From: Cliona cf. orientalis
Lineage: Eukaryota > Porifera > Demospongiae > Clionaida > Clionaidae
Direction of reading: 5' to 3'
Length of the DNA: 64,000 bases
Assembly: GCA_963930775.1 (NCBI GenBank)
Contig: OZ005704.1
Location: 6,634,001-6,698,000, forward strand
This document shows positions 18,952 to 30,407 of the stretch, piece by piece (within the stretch, counting starts at the first letter, position 1; each line of letters begins with the position of its first letter). A model generated the notes under the pieces. It ran no database searches and was not told the origin of the DNA. It saw only the letters and a list, made by a program, of their open reading frames with translations. A program made the translations under genes and the position numbers.

Positions 18952-21876
18952 TTACTTTTTTGTGTCCTTTGTCCAATGGAAAATATCCTGTGCCTTGTCA
19001 GCGATCATCTGTGCGATGGCGAGAGAGGAGGTGGCCCCGGGTGAGGGCGCGTTGCGGACGTGCAGCATGTGCTTCCCAAGATCCCCCTCTCCCTGGTCGA
19101 AGACAAAGTCGGCCACTAGACTGCCTTCGTTATCCATCGCCTGAGCTCTTACACCTGCTGGACCACTGCAGAGATATTAGAGACATACATGTAGTTGGAG
19201 GGAAGAAGATGGATCAACTACATGTACATGTACGTATAATCATTTGCCCTACAAGCGTTTGGTAATTTACCGACTGATGTCTGCTAGAGTTACTTCAGGG
19301 ACATAGCACTGGAGTTTCTTGAGTGTGGCTCTGAGAACGAATCTTCGGTACATTTCACCAGCTCCAAACTTCCAGTATCGTCCAGCTAGCTTCCTCAAAC
19401 CTCTGAAATCACATACATAGGAAGCACATATCTAGACTAATGGAGTAGTACAGCCAGCATGGATGAAAAAGAGAGAGACAGGAGGGGAGGAGAGGGAGAG
19501 ACATATCTAGACTAATGGAGTATATAGTACAGCCAGCATGGATGAAAAAGAGAGAGACAGGAGGGGAGGAGAGGGAGAGAGACATATCTAGACTAATAGT
19601 ACAGGCAGCACGGATGAAAGAGAGAGAGGAAGGGAAGGAGAGGGAGAGGGAGAGAGAGTGTGTGTGTGTTCTGAACTCACTTGAATCCCATCATCTCCTT
19701 GAAGTCAGTCCAGCTAAAGTCGGTAAACTTGTATCCCTCTCTGGAGAATGCCAGCACTGCATTTGGTCCCAACCACACGGCTCCGTCCATGCGAGGGGTG
19801 AAGTGAACACCAAGGAATGGAAATCGAGGATCTGGAACCTAACAATAGCAAGAAGAGTAGTCATAATATAGTTAGCTTAAGTGTTTGTTACAATGATTCT
19901 TTTATTGGGGGATTATAATTGGTGAAACTGTTTGCACAATTTGTCAAGCTTCTCACTGGATAGATGTTTCCTTTGACCAGATGAGCCTTGCTTGGGTTGA
20001 GTATGAGGTACTCTCCTCGAAAGGGGACTACCCGCGGCTCAGCGCTGCAGCCGGACATCTTGGCCACCCTGTCTGACTGGAGACCACAGCACGTGATCAC
20101 CTGACGAGTCAACACTGATTCCTGGAAGTTGGCACAATCAATAATACTAGTATTGTAAATTTTTTACGATGATAATAGTAATACATTTGCATAATGATCA
20201 GTGTATACATATACCTTGTCTTTTAGGTTGACCTGAATTAGTCCATTAGCTTCACCTGGAGGTATTTGCGATACAGGAGAGTGTGTGAGTGTATGACAAT
20301 AATCATAATTATGATGGGGGAGGGAGTTAGGCCCCGTACCTTCCTGCTGAATGAGCTCAAATCCGTCCACCTGTGAGGGATTAAATAAAATAATCATGAC
20401 ACTCCTCCTGCAGCATCTACTGCTATAGCTAAATATCGTAGCAATTTCACTGCCTTTAGAGAAAAGTGTTTGATAACTTGCCTTAGAGCTGGTGAAGACC
20501 TTCCCTCCAGCCTGTTTGAAGTCGTCGGCATAAGACTTGGTGACCTCAGCATAGTCAACTATCCCAGTGTTGGGGGAGTGAATCGCCATCAATCCCTGAG
20601 AGAGAGAGAGAGAGACACACACACACAGCTGAATTTCTTCACAAAATATATAAAATTTTTCTCAAGTCCATATTGTGCATTAATCACACAGATCAATCAC
20701 TCCATATCTCACATTTGAGTGACAAACTTACATGTATTAAATTTTGGCTCCTGCAGCTGAGTAGCTGGCCTGAGCGGGAATAAGTCACTACCAACTAACC
20801 TGACAGTGTGGCTCAATCTGTTTGAGCTCGTTGGCATCGATGAGCCTGATTCCAGGCACCTCATTGGTCAGTGCTCTAACGAAGAGATTACGCAACCTCG
20901 ACACCTCGTCATCATTCACAGCAACTATCACCTGAAAAAGAAATGCAAATAAGATCGTGCAAATTTTATCAGTTGACCACTGCCATTAGCCTCGTCCCCA
21001 GCCCATTCCATGCAGCAAGTATACAACACTGAAAGCTGGGAATGGGGGTCTGGAGGTCTGGTGACGAGACTAAACTGCCATCATTTCTACCTTGATGACG
21101 TTATGTGTTTTAGTTTGAGAAAAATTGCTAGTTATGCTCAAACACTGAGCGGCTATGCACATAGACATGAAATTTGTAAGGACCCTAATAATTAACATGT
21201 GTACAAGTACCTTTCCACACTTCTTGTAGGGTATGCTCTTCTTGTTGAGGTAGTCGTAGAGCATGGCTGCTCCCTTGACGCAGAGCTTTGCCTTGAGGGA
21301 GCCGGGCTGGTAGTAGATGCCCATGTGAATCACACCGCTGTTGTGACCAGTCTGGTGGGCAGCTGCAACCGAAAAAACACATGCAAGGTAACGTGCTAAG
21401 GGTTATACAAGATGCCCATAGTTTCAGCAATTTCTCTATCCCACTCATTTTTTTCTTCGCCAAAAATTTATAAATTTCTACAATGTTTGCTGTCGCAACG
21501 AATACAGGCTAAGGAATTGGCTTGCAAAGTGCACACAAGATTTGATTTTGCAAAAAAAATTATAGCGTTACCAAGTCGATTCTCTTTTTCGAGTACAGCA
21601 ATGTTCATCCTGGGGTGCCTCAGCGCTATCTCCCTTGCAGTAGCCATTCCCACAATGCCTCCACCAACCACCACAAGGTCATATCTCTGACCTGGCTCAC
21701 TGGACTTGCAGCTGCACAATTTACAAACAGAATATGAATGAATCAAGTCACTGAGCTACATTATTATTTTTGTGAAGCCATACTCCTGCATGCAGGGAAG
21801 CTTACTATGCCAGCAGAGGTGATGCCAAGGTTGCTATATGTTTATGTTGAGCCCTTATGGATATGCTGGCCACCAT
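18952..21876 (-). CDS. L2HGDH: L-2-hydroxyglutarate dehydrogenase, mitochondrial
   Basis: Exon 1 (21876-21806) encodes a presequence beginning [13 protein letters not shown] and splices to exon 2 (21711-21572), which holds the FAD-binding motif [11 protein letters not shown]. Later exons give [16 protein letters not shown], the 20931-20800 exon, [25 protein letters not shown] and [30 protein letters not shown], and a C-terminus with [11 protein letters not shown] and [13 protein letters not shown]. This FAD enzyme oxidises L-2-hydroxyglutarate to 2-oxoglutarate and so repairs a metabolic by-product. The intron after 20482 uses a GC donor (AAG|GCAAGT). The C-terminus has a few extra residues (HWTKDTKK). 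Head-to-head with DHTKD1. Confidence 0.92.
19426..19650. repeat. Minisatellite, three units of about 75-81 bp, in L2HGDH intron
   Basis: Units begin ACATATCTAGACTAATGGAG at 19426, 19501 and 19582, contain CAGCATGGATGAAAAAG and end in purine-rich GAGAGGGAGAG. Confidence 0.85.
20987..21072. mobile_element. Short palindromic element with 9-bp TSD (family 2, copy 2)
   Basis: 86 bp, starting TAGCCTCGTCCCCAGCCCAT and ending GGTGACGAGACTA. Flanks CACTGCCAT (20978-20986) and AACTGCCAT (21073-21081) agree at 8 of 9 positions. Ends and duplication length match the element that splits the TRIM gene at 7322. It lies in an L2HGDH intron. Confidence 0.7.
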
Positions 21877-21962
21877 CTGCAAGTAGTAGGCCACAGCCTT
21901 CACGTTTCCGCCACTCCAGTAGGTGCGCTCTAAATAGAACAAAACACCATAATACAGCTGCA
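21877..21962. promoter_or_regulatory. Bidirectional promoter L2HGDH/DHTKD1
   Basis: Only 86 bp separate the two ATGs, so 5' UTRs and promoter elements must be shared or overlap. No TATA box is obvious. The arrangement suggests co-expression of two mitochondrial 2-oxoacid enzymes. Confidence 0.6.
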
Positions 21963-24900
21963 ATGCAGAGAGTGGCCGCGAGGGGCCGGGGCTGGGCGAC
22001 ATTCATCAGCCGCCACCGACTACTGCCGGTGGGGAGGTCGTCAAGGCTTTACCATACCAGAGAGTGCTTTGGACACTGGTGGAAATCGCTCGAGGCTGGC
22101 CATGACCGTGAGTTCAGTATCTTCTTTCTCAATATTAATTGTGCTGTACTGCACCGTGCAGGGGGTGGGTTGACCTTTGCCACTGTACTAAAATGCTATT
22201 CATAACACCAAATTAAGATAGCCTGCTGTGAAACATACACTTTTAATATTCTCAGCATTTAGCAGCTAGCTCCAGCTTGATGCTATAATATGGTTCAAAC
22301 AATTTATGTACATGTAATGTCACCGGCTTATTGTATGATATCACTACATACGTGCAGTTCCCCAGGAGTGGCTGGCCAACCGGTCCAAGCAGGGTGGACT
22401 GTGGCAGCTGATCACTGCCTATCGTAACCATGGCCACCACAAGGCCTCTCTCGACCCCCTCGGCCTCAAGGTCACCTCTGTCCTCCCTTACCCCCTCAAC
22501 GCTGAAGCGTACGGCCTCACCGACTCCGAGTCGAGCAATCGGAGTAAGCAGTACAATGTCGAAGGGCTTCTCTTTGGATTCCCCACACCGACTGCCACCT
22601 TGGGGGAGATTGTGGACTACCTAGAGGGAATGTACTGTGGTACTCTGTCACTGGAGGTGGCTCACATTGGAGTACGTGAATTGATGTGCAGCTAGTATTA
22701 TTATAATCTATTACATATATGGAGAGTGTCCGTGCCATCCCTACTTATAGAGCCTACCAACTCTATGATGAAGCTAGACCCTATAGTTTTCCTGACGCTT
22801 GCACTACTAGCATTTAGGAGGAAGGATCTTGCTTGGTGTACTCTCTGTACTGTAGATCTGTAGATCTACATGTACATGTACATGTACAGTGTAGCCTCAT
22901 AATAAGCATGTGTGGCTGTGGGAGGAATGTATCAATGGATATGTACATGCAGAAAATTGTGCAAAAAGGATGTAAATGTAGCAGCTAGGGAGGGGAGGAT
23001 AGCCTAGTTTGAAATACTCTGTAGTTCACTAGCTTTGTAATGTATGTGTAATACTACATACATACATATACTTCATGTATTAAAGGAGAAATTTGTGCTC
23101 TTTTGTTGCTGCCTTCCCCAGAGTAACGCAGGGAGGGAGTGGCTTCTCAGACGCTATGAGGAGCACAGACACAGCGACTTTGGTGCAGAGAGGAAGAAGA
23201 CAATGGCCGAACAGCTCATAAAGTGCCAGGCGTTTGATAGATTTCTGGCCAAGAAGTTTGGCACAGTGAAGCGTTATGGAGCAGAGGGTGCTGAGAGCAT
23301 GATAACCTTCTTTGATGAAATACTATCAAAGTGTGGCAAAGGTAAATTATTGGGTTACGTTCTATGGATAGAAAATTGATATGATTGTGAAGGCTGTAAA
23401 CTTTATAAAATTAATTAATCATTCTAGCCATTACTAATAAAAAATTTTGTTTTGTCAGGAAATGTTAAAATATTAAAAGTTTGATGCATGTCATTTTTGT
23501 GTGTTACATGTACATGTAGCTGGCCTGCAGGACGTTGTTCTGTGTATGCCTCATAGAGGAAGGCTGAACCTGCTGACAGGACTACTCAGCTTCTCACCTC
23601 AGGCTCTCTTTCATAAAGTAAGCTCCCTACCCTTACACAATTAATACATGTTTCTTGGCAAAAACTTTTTAATATCTCTTGATTCTCTTCATACAGATCC
23701 AAGGAAATGCTGAGTTTGCAGCTGGTGAGCCGAGCACTGGTGATGTCATCTCCCACCTCAGTAAGCCTGTGCTATTGAATCCCTCTATTCCAGACTCCCT
23801 TGGGACAGCTTGCAGTGTCCTAGCTACATGTACCTCAATAATCTTTCTATGCACAATTAAATCCTAGTACACAGGATTAGCAATATCCATGTATATATGC
23901 GAGTAAAAAAAACTTAATATTGTTGGATTTTAATTTGGCGGTTGTAAAGGCAGACCACAAAACTGCTAACTTCTCCAGGTACATGTATTATTTTATTGCA
24001 TTTCACAGTTGCATCAGTTGATGTTGAATTGAGTGATGGTTCCAGCGTCTACGTGAGCATGCTCCCCAACCCCTCCCACCTGGAGGCTGTCAATCCCGTC
24101 GCCCTGGGGAAGGCCCGTGCCCGGCAGCTGACACTGAGGGACGGCTCCTACAGCCAGGGACCCGAGCCGGCAGACCCCACACCCTCCTCTCGTCTACTCA
24201 GCCTTCAGGTATTACCAAAATTTTTAATAATTATTTGATTCACAATCTGTTGAGATGATAATGTTATAGCCTTGTCTCCAGGCCCATTCCCAGCTTTTTG
24301 GTGTACAATTGGAGATGAAGCTATTGTAATAAGCCTTTGTAGATTATAGACCATAGCATGTCATATTATTGTTTAACCCCAATTTTCATGAGAAATACAA
24401 AAACTAACAATTTATGTCCTAACTTAATTTTCTCATTCACAAAGTTCTTGAAACACTTAAATTTACTGTTTACTGTTACTGTTACTTCGGTTATGTATAG
24501 ATCCATGGAGACGCCTCATTTGCAGCTCAGGGTGTTATCATGGAAAGCTTGGTTCTAGCCAATCTCCCTCACTTCAACGTCGGGGGTACGGTTCACCTTG
24601 TGGTCAACAACCAGCTAGGATTTACGACAGGTGAGGACCACGGGAGGTCTTCCCACCACTGCAGTGACGTGGCCAAGATGATTGGAGCTCCCGTGATCCA
24701 TGTCAATGGAGACAATCCTCTGGTAAGCGGTAGCAGACACAGTCAGCTTGCTGTAATGAAATACACATACCTGTCGCCAATCTGTATGTTACTGGTACAT
24801 GTACATCTTTATTTTCTGTTGTGACAGGACGTGGCGAGAGCAGCTGCCATTGCGATGGACTATCGTTGCACTTTTGAGAATGATATCATCATCAACATGA

Positions 24901-27357
24901 CCTGCTTTAGAAGATGGTCAGTGCAGCATAATATCCATGATAATCCCCTCTTATACCCTTGCATTAACTTGTAACCTGTGCAGGGGCCACAATGAGCTGG
25001 ACAACCCCAGCCTGACTCAGCCACTCATGTACAAAATCATCGACTCCAAAACCAGTGTGCCTGACAGCTTTGCCCAAGAGATGGAGGTACATGATTATGC
25101 GTGTAATTTATGTATATATCCTTATACTATAAACATAGGATGCTGGTGTGGTGACAAGAGAGCAACTTTCAGAAGTGGCTGACAATTATTCCAGTGAGCT
25201 CAATCAGATGTTGAAGAGCAGTGCTGAACACTCTCCCAATGTACCTCCCTCCAAGTTTCATAGTGGTTGATAATATTGTTATCGTCCCTCTATGTGTATG
25301 CAGCGAAATAACCTGCAGAAGCACTGGAGTGGTGTACAGTCAGCCACCAATCAAATCACAGTCTGGGATACTGGTATGTACACCAATAGCAATCCCTCCC
25401 CCCAAATGGTACCCCCATCCTGTGCAAAATTTAACTGTGCAGGCTGTCCAATTGATGTCTTGAAATGGATTGGAGCTAAATCTGTTGCCATCCCAGAAAA
25501 TTTAGTAAGCGTTCCGAAAAATCATACCCTGGACTTCTTATCTTCTTTACTCTTACTTTTCATACACATAGCTGCTCAACAATCGTCTCCAGCAGAGCTT
25601 GGTCAGTGATCGTCTACGGAGGATTGAGTCTGGGTCAGACATTGACTGGGCGACGGCTGAGGCCATGGCCGTCGGCAGTCTGCTCTACCAGGGGTTCAAC
25701 GTGCGGCTGTGCGGACAGGATGTGGGGCGGGGCACCTTCAGCCACCGACACGCCATGTTGGTCTGCCAGGACTCTGATTCCGCCCACATCCCTCTCAATT
25801 ACCTCTCTCCAGAGCAGAATAACTTTCTTGAGGTATACTTAACTGTACTACTTTTGTATGATGTGCCAGTTGTTTAAGATTGGGTATAATATAGTGCTAA
25901 GAGGATACATATCAATGAACTCAACCCTCTTACTGAGTATTAATATACTTGCACCATTTCAGGTTGCCAACAGTCCCCTGAGTGAAGAGGCTGTGCTTGG
26001 CTTTGAGTATGGGTTCAGCGTTGAGAGCCCCCGGCACTTGGCCGTCTGGGAGGCTCAGTTTGGAGACTTCTTCAATGGTGCACAGGTCATCATCGATACC
26101 TTCATCTCCTGTGGAGAAGGTAAATCTATAAAGCTTATATTATTATAACCTACATGCACATGTTCTTGTGCTCCAACCTGTTGTCACATGCGTTATTAAT
26201 CTGCAGTTAAGTGGTTGTTGCAGAGTGGTTTGGTGATGCTCCTCCCCCACGGCTACGATGGGGCGGGGCCTGACCACTCTTCCTGCCACGTGGAGAGATT
26301 CCTTCAACAGTGCGACAGTTCAGAGAGTGGCCAAGATGGCGACAATGTCAACATGCAGGTGGCCCACCCCACCACTCCAGCTCAGTACTTCCATCTGCTC
26401 AGACGACAGGTGTGTTCTCTCACTTCCTCTCTCTCTCTCCCTCACCCACTCTCTGTCTCTCTCTCCCTCCCTCCCTCCCTCTCTCCTTCACTATGCTAAT
26501 CTTCTTGCAGATGGTGCGCAACTTCAGAAAGCCTCTGGTGGTACAATCTCCAAAGATTCTTTTGAGACTTCCTGTAAGAATGACTGATCACTTTATCACC
26601 ACTAATTTATTTTGTGTTAATGCCTTGATATTATGTACATGTACATGTAGGCTGCTGTCTCTTCACTCTCTGAAATGGGGCCAGGAACATCTTTTCAGCC
26701 AGTGCTGGGGGACACATGGACAAATCCAAACGAGTATGTGAAAACTCTAGTTTTATTTATTGACAGGATCTTCGACTCATTACGTGTATGCAAAGGGTGA
26801 AGCGTGTGATTCTGTGTTCTGGTAAGCACTTCTATGCCTTGGATGCCTATCGCAGAGAGAAAGGGTTGAAAAATACTGCTCTCATTCGACTAGAGGTGAC
26901 TGGAATGAAGACTGCATCAGCAGAATATGTTACTTTTTTTCTGTTGTCTTCTCTCTTTTTCTCAGCTTCTCTGTCCCTTCCCCAGTGGCTATTTGCACCA
27001 AGAGCTAAAGAAATACTCTGCAGCCACAGGTATGTCATTCGTTTCTTTAGTGTGACTATGTCACTGTTTTGCTGTTGGTGACATCATAGAGTTCATTTGG
27101 AGCCAGGAGGAGCCTGAGAACATGGGTCCATGGACCTTTATTCAGCCAAGATTTGCCAAACAACTTGGCTACCAGGCAAGCCGTAGTCACAGCTACAAAA
27201 ATTTATTGTTGTTAAGTGTAATGATTAATTTTTGTAATTTTCTGCACAGCTCTCATTGGTCAGTCGAGTCCCATATGCGGCCTCTGCAGTGGGTGTGGCT
27301 AAGATCCACCAACAAGAAGCAAAGCAGCTGCTCCTGGACACCTTCTCCAATCTATAA
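21963..27357 (+). CDS. DHTKD1: 2-oxoadipate dehydrogenase E1, mitochondrial
   Basis: About 18 exons, starting 21963-22107, 22358-22671, 23122-23341, 23520-23617, 23697-23760, 24009-24208 and 24501-24722, and ending near 27242-27357. The start [14 protein letters not shown] is an Arg-rich mitochondrial presequence. Recognisable blocks are [37 protein letters not shown], the thiamine-diphosphate region [10 protein letters not shown] with [60 protein letters not shown], and [12 protein letters not shown] near the C-terminus. The enzyme is the E1 of the 2-oxoadipate dehydrogenase complex in lysine and tryptophan breakdown; DHTKD1 is favoured over OGDH by overall match and short N-terminus. The last intron has a GC donor (CAG|GCAAGC after 27175). 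The exact donor near 25240-25254 is uncertain. Confidence 0.93.
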
Positions 27358-27558
27358 TAGTTATGATGTCACTAACCAAACACACAGGTGGAATAATGTA
27401 CACTTTATTATGACAATCACAGAAATGTTTATAATTTTGCTGTGCAACATAGCATCCCAATTTTATTTTCAATACATGTATAGAGCAATTATTATTAAGT
27501 TTTTGGCAATTATGACATTGTACAACTGCTCTGGACCAGACCATCGTATTCCAGTATT

Positions 27559-27568
27559 GCGCATGCGC
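27559..27568. promoter_or_regulatory. NRF-1-type palindrome upstream of PSMA6
   Basis: GCGCATGCGC 67 bp upstream of the PSMA6 ATG. In animals NRF-1 often controls such housekeeping promoters; binding here is inferred. Confidence 0.45.
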
Positions 27569-27634
27569 AACATGTAATGCCAGCATGTGTAATGTGGTAA
27601 AGGTCGTTAGTCATTCATTCGCATGCGGTGAAAA

Positions 27635-29389
27635 ATGGCGAGGGGAAGCAGCGCTGGATTTGACCGTCACATCACCATATTCTCCCCCGAAGGTCGGCTT
27701 TACCAAGTTGGTAAGTGAAAGAGTTCAAAGCTTTGCCCATCAACCTCCGATTAATTTGCTTTTTGTTCGTATCGCGACCAGAATATGCGTTCAAGGCCAT
27801 CAACCAAGGTGCCACAACCTCTATCGGAGTTCGAGGAGTCGACTCGGCCGTGATCATCACTCAGAAGAAAGTCCCCGACAAACTTCTGGACCCCGCGAGC
27901 GTCACGCACATGTTCAAACTCACTGATGGCATTGGAGCTGTCATGACGGGGATGATCGGTAAGTGGTCGTCAACCCGCCTCGTTGGGCATGTATACACGT
28001 AGCATGGTAATGAGACATCTTTTCTCTTGTGGATTCTGAGAGGTGTGCTCATTCTATCGCTACCATAGCCTCATCCCTGGGCTCTCCCAACATTTATTGT
28101 TGCATGTGTATAATTATTAAACATTGGGACTCTGGTAGGAAAATCTGCTGGCGAGGACGAGGCTATATATGCTGCCATTATCGTGTTTGCAATCTCTTTA
28201 ATACACAGTGTGAAGCATTGCCTATAATCATTATTTTCACTGTAACTTTATGAATTTTCCAGCTGACAGTCGAGCCCAGGTGAAGGATGCCAGGCAAGAG
28301 GCAGCTGCGTTCAAGTATAGCTATGGCTACGAGATTCCAATCGATGTGCTCTGTAAGCGACTCGCCGACAAGTCTCAGGTGTACACACAGGAGGCAGATC
28401 AAAGGCCTCTGGGATGCAGTAAGTAGTTAATTTTGAATTTTCATTATTGTATAAAAGACCTCTCCAATATACTGTGTAGTGTGTAGCAGGGAAGGTTTTA
28501 ATTTGACCATTTTGGTGAATTTCTCTCAAGTTAAAAAAACGTTATTACGTACATAGCTATGATAATATCGTTGAATTTAACCAATACCAGTGTGAGACGC
28601 TTCACCAAATTTAATGCATGCCAAACTTGAAGTCGCCTGGTAATGATTCTAAATTTCTACAGGTATGATTCTTGTTGCAATTGATGAGGAGAGAGGCCCT
28701 CAGCTGTACAAGACGGACCCTGCTGGTTACTTCTGTGGCTACAAGGCGACCAGCGTTGGGGTGAAGCAAGTGGAAGCAAACAACTACCTCGAGAAGAAGA
28801 TCAGGAAGAAGCCTCAGTGGAACTACATAGAGACAGTCGAGGTGAGCGGAGTAAATCTTATTAGAGCATAGCCAAGTATTATCATTACTGAAATAAACGA
28901 AGATTCTCTGCAGACAACTTGTAAAACTTGCCCGACATTTCGACTAGATGCTCTAGTCACCCTCAGGGTATGATCAGAGCATCTAGTCGAAACGTCAGCA
29001 AGTTCTACCGAACAGTTAAGTTGTCTGCAGAAAATTTTCATTTATTTCATGCAGATAGTAACCGAGAACGATGTCCCTTATCATTACTGTTAATTTTACT
29101 ATCCCCCCTCCACCCCCTATATTAATGGATGTTGATGATACTTTCCGTGTAGGTGGCAATAACTGCTTTGTCGTCAGTCTTGTCTGCCGACTTCAAGCCG
29201 TCAGAGATTGAGATCGGTGTCGTTAGCAAAGACAATCCTAAATTCAGGTATATACATGTACACGATACTAATTACTGTGTATTTCCGATCCCCAAAATAA
29301 TAATATTATTATTATTATTACCTTGATGCAGACTCCTCACTGAGGCGGAGATAGATGACAGACTGACGGCCATTGCTGAACGTGACTAG
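27635..29389 (+). CDS. PSMA6: 20S proteasome subunit alpha type 6
   Basis: Six exons (27635-27710, 27782-27958, 28263-28418, 28663-28841, 29153-29247, 29332-29389) give exactly 246 residues, the usual length for this subunit. It starts [20 protein letters not shown] followed by RLYQVEYAFKAI, the N-terminal alpha-subunit signature that gates the 20S barrel. TSIGVRG, DRPLGC-like QRPLGCSMIL and [15 protein letters not shown] are also characteristic. It is a structural, non-catalytic ring subunit. Introns 2 and 4 contain transposon-derived repeats. It converges with the GON7 candidate. Confidence 0.95.
28066..28165. mobile_element. Possible family 2 element in PSMA6 intron 2
   Basis: Starts TAGCCTCATCCCTGG and ends GGACGAGGCTA, like the 9-bp-TSD family at 7322 and 20987. 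Flanking duplication is not convincing, so this is an older or unrelated copy. Confidence 0.4.
28888..29047. repeat. Foldback repeat with hammerhead-like halves in PSMA6 intron 4
   Basis: Two inverted arms share CAGACAACTT, ACTTGC and a TCTAGTCGAAAYGTC core. The right arm (28972-29047) matches the repeat at 10240-10310 closely, including GAACAGTTAAGTTGTCTGCA. In the left arm (minus strand) the core reads CTGAGGG, one base away from the ribozyme consensus. Probably two copies of one Penelope-type repeat in inverse orientation. Confidence 0.6.
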
Positions 29390-29610
29390 GGTATATACTA
29401 GCTACTACTAATAATTATTGTTATTTCATCAATTATTTACAGACGGTTGTAACTACTACTAATAATTATTATTATAGTGCAAGTTATGTTTATCCATGTA
29501 TAATATTATTATATCACCCAATTGCTGTCCAAGTCATGATGTTGAAATTCATTTTAATGATTGCGGGGTGGTGAAACTGTTGTTTCATTGTAGGTTTTGT
29601 GAGTGCATGA

Positions 29611-30136
29611 TCATTCTGTTCTTGGCTGCTTCTGAGCTGATCCATTCATATCATCATCGTCGTCATCGTCATCATCATCTTCAGCTTCATCCTCACCAGA
29701 ATGGTCTAAAAGTACCGGTATACAAGCATTAAAACATATAGGTACTGTGTGTGTACAAACATGGGTTTATAGCCTCATCCCCAGGTCTGAGCAGGGATCG
29801 AGAAAAAAGGGCTCAGGCAGTGCATGGTATTGAGTTATGATCCCGTGTGGATGCAGGGAATAGAAAATATTTAGCCGTAGCCTAGAGAGCTATATATAGC
29901 TATGCAAAAGGCTCAGTAAACATACCTCTCCTAGTATTCAGAGTGCCTTGTGCACGTGACTTCTCCTTGTCCACTAGCTCAGTGAGCGTGGCGTTCACGT
30001 CCTTTTGCAGCTGCCTCAGTTGGGTAGACAAATTAGCAAGGTGACCTCCCTCTCCCTCGGACCTGATCTCGACCGATTTGACGATGTTCACCCCGTCAGA
30101 GCCTCCCCTGATGCTGCAGTGCACAGTTGAGCTCAT
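29611..30136 (-). CDS. GON7: Probable KEOPS/EKC complex subunit GON7
   Basis: Two exons, 30136-29926 and 29705-29611, splice in frame with GT-AG to a 101-residue protein. The N-terminal half is short and polar with a helix (LRQLQKDVNATLTELVDKEK). The tail is DHSGEDEAED followed by an aspartate run and MNGSAQKQPRTE. Length, two-part layout and an acidic disordered tail closing in SAxKxPRT fit metazoan GON7, the small subunit that stabilises the tRNA t6A-modifying KEOPS complex. Sequence identity is low, so the assignment is an inference from shape. It is head-to-head with CDC20 and convergent with PSMA6. Confidence 0.55.
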
Positions 30137-30407
30137 CTTGCAGGTCTGAGTAACAAACCACGCCTATCCCCGCCCATAATTTACCGATGTTACGCCCACC
30201 TTCGTGTTGCGGGTTACGTTATCGATCAATCGACCAATGAACGTCGAGGAACCATGGTAACGCATTTCCGCGGGCCATATGAATAGCACCTCAAGCCAGT
30301 CGCCTTCAGATCTGACCTGACACCCACTGTACACCGATCGACAAAAGCTGTGCAAATCAAGCTGCAATCAAAGAAAGAAATCAAACAAAGAAAGAGATCG
30401 AGACAAG
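30137..30407. promoter_or_regulatory. Bidirectional promoter GON7/CDC20
   Basis: 271 bp between divergent ATGs with GTTGCGGGTTACGTTATCG-type CpG-rich sequence and a CCAAT at 30231-30235 (gaCCAATgaa). The region is GC-richer than nearby introns. Confidence 0.45.

Noticed and set aside
24267..24323. Another TAGCC...GGCTA-like short palindrome in a DHTKD1 intron
   Set aside because: Ends are similar to family 2 but the flanks show no 9-bp direct duplication.
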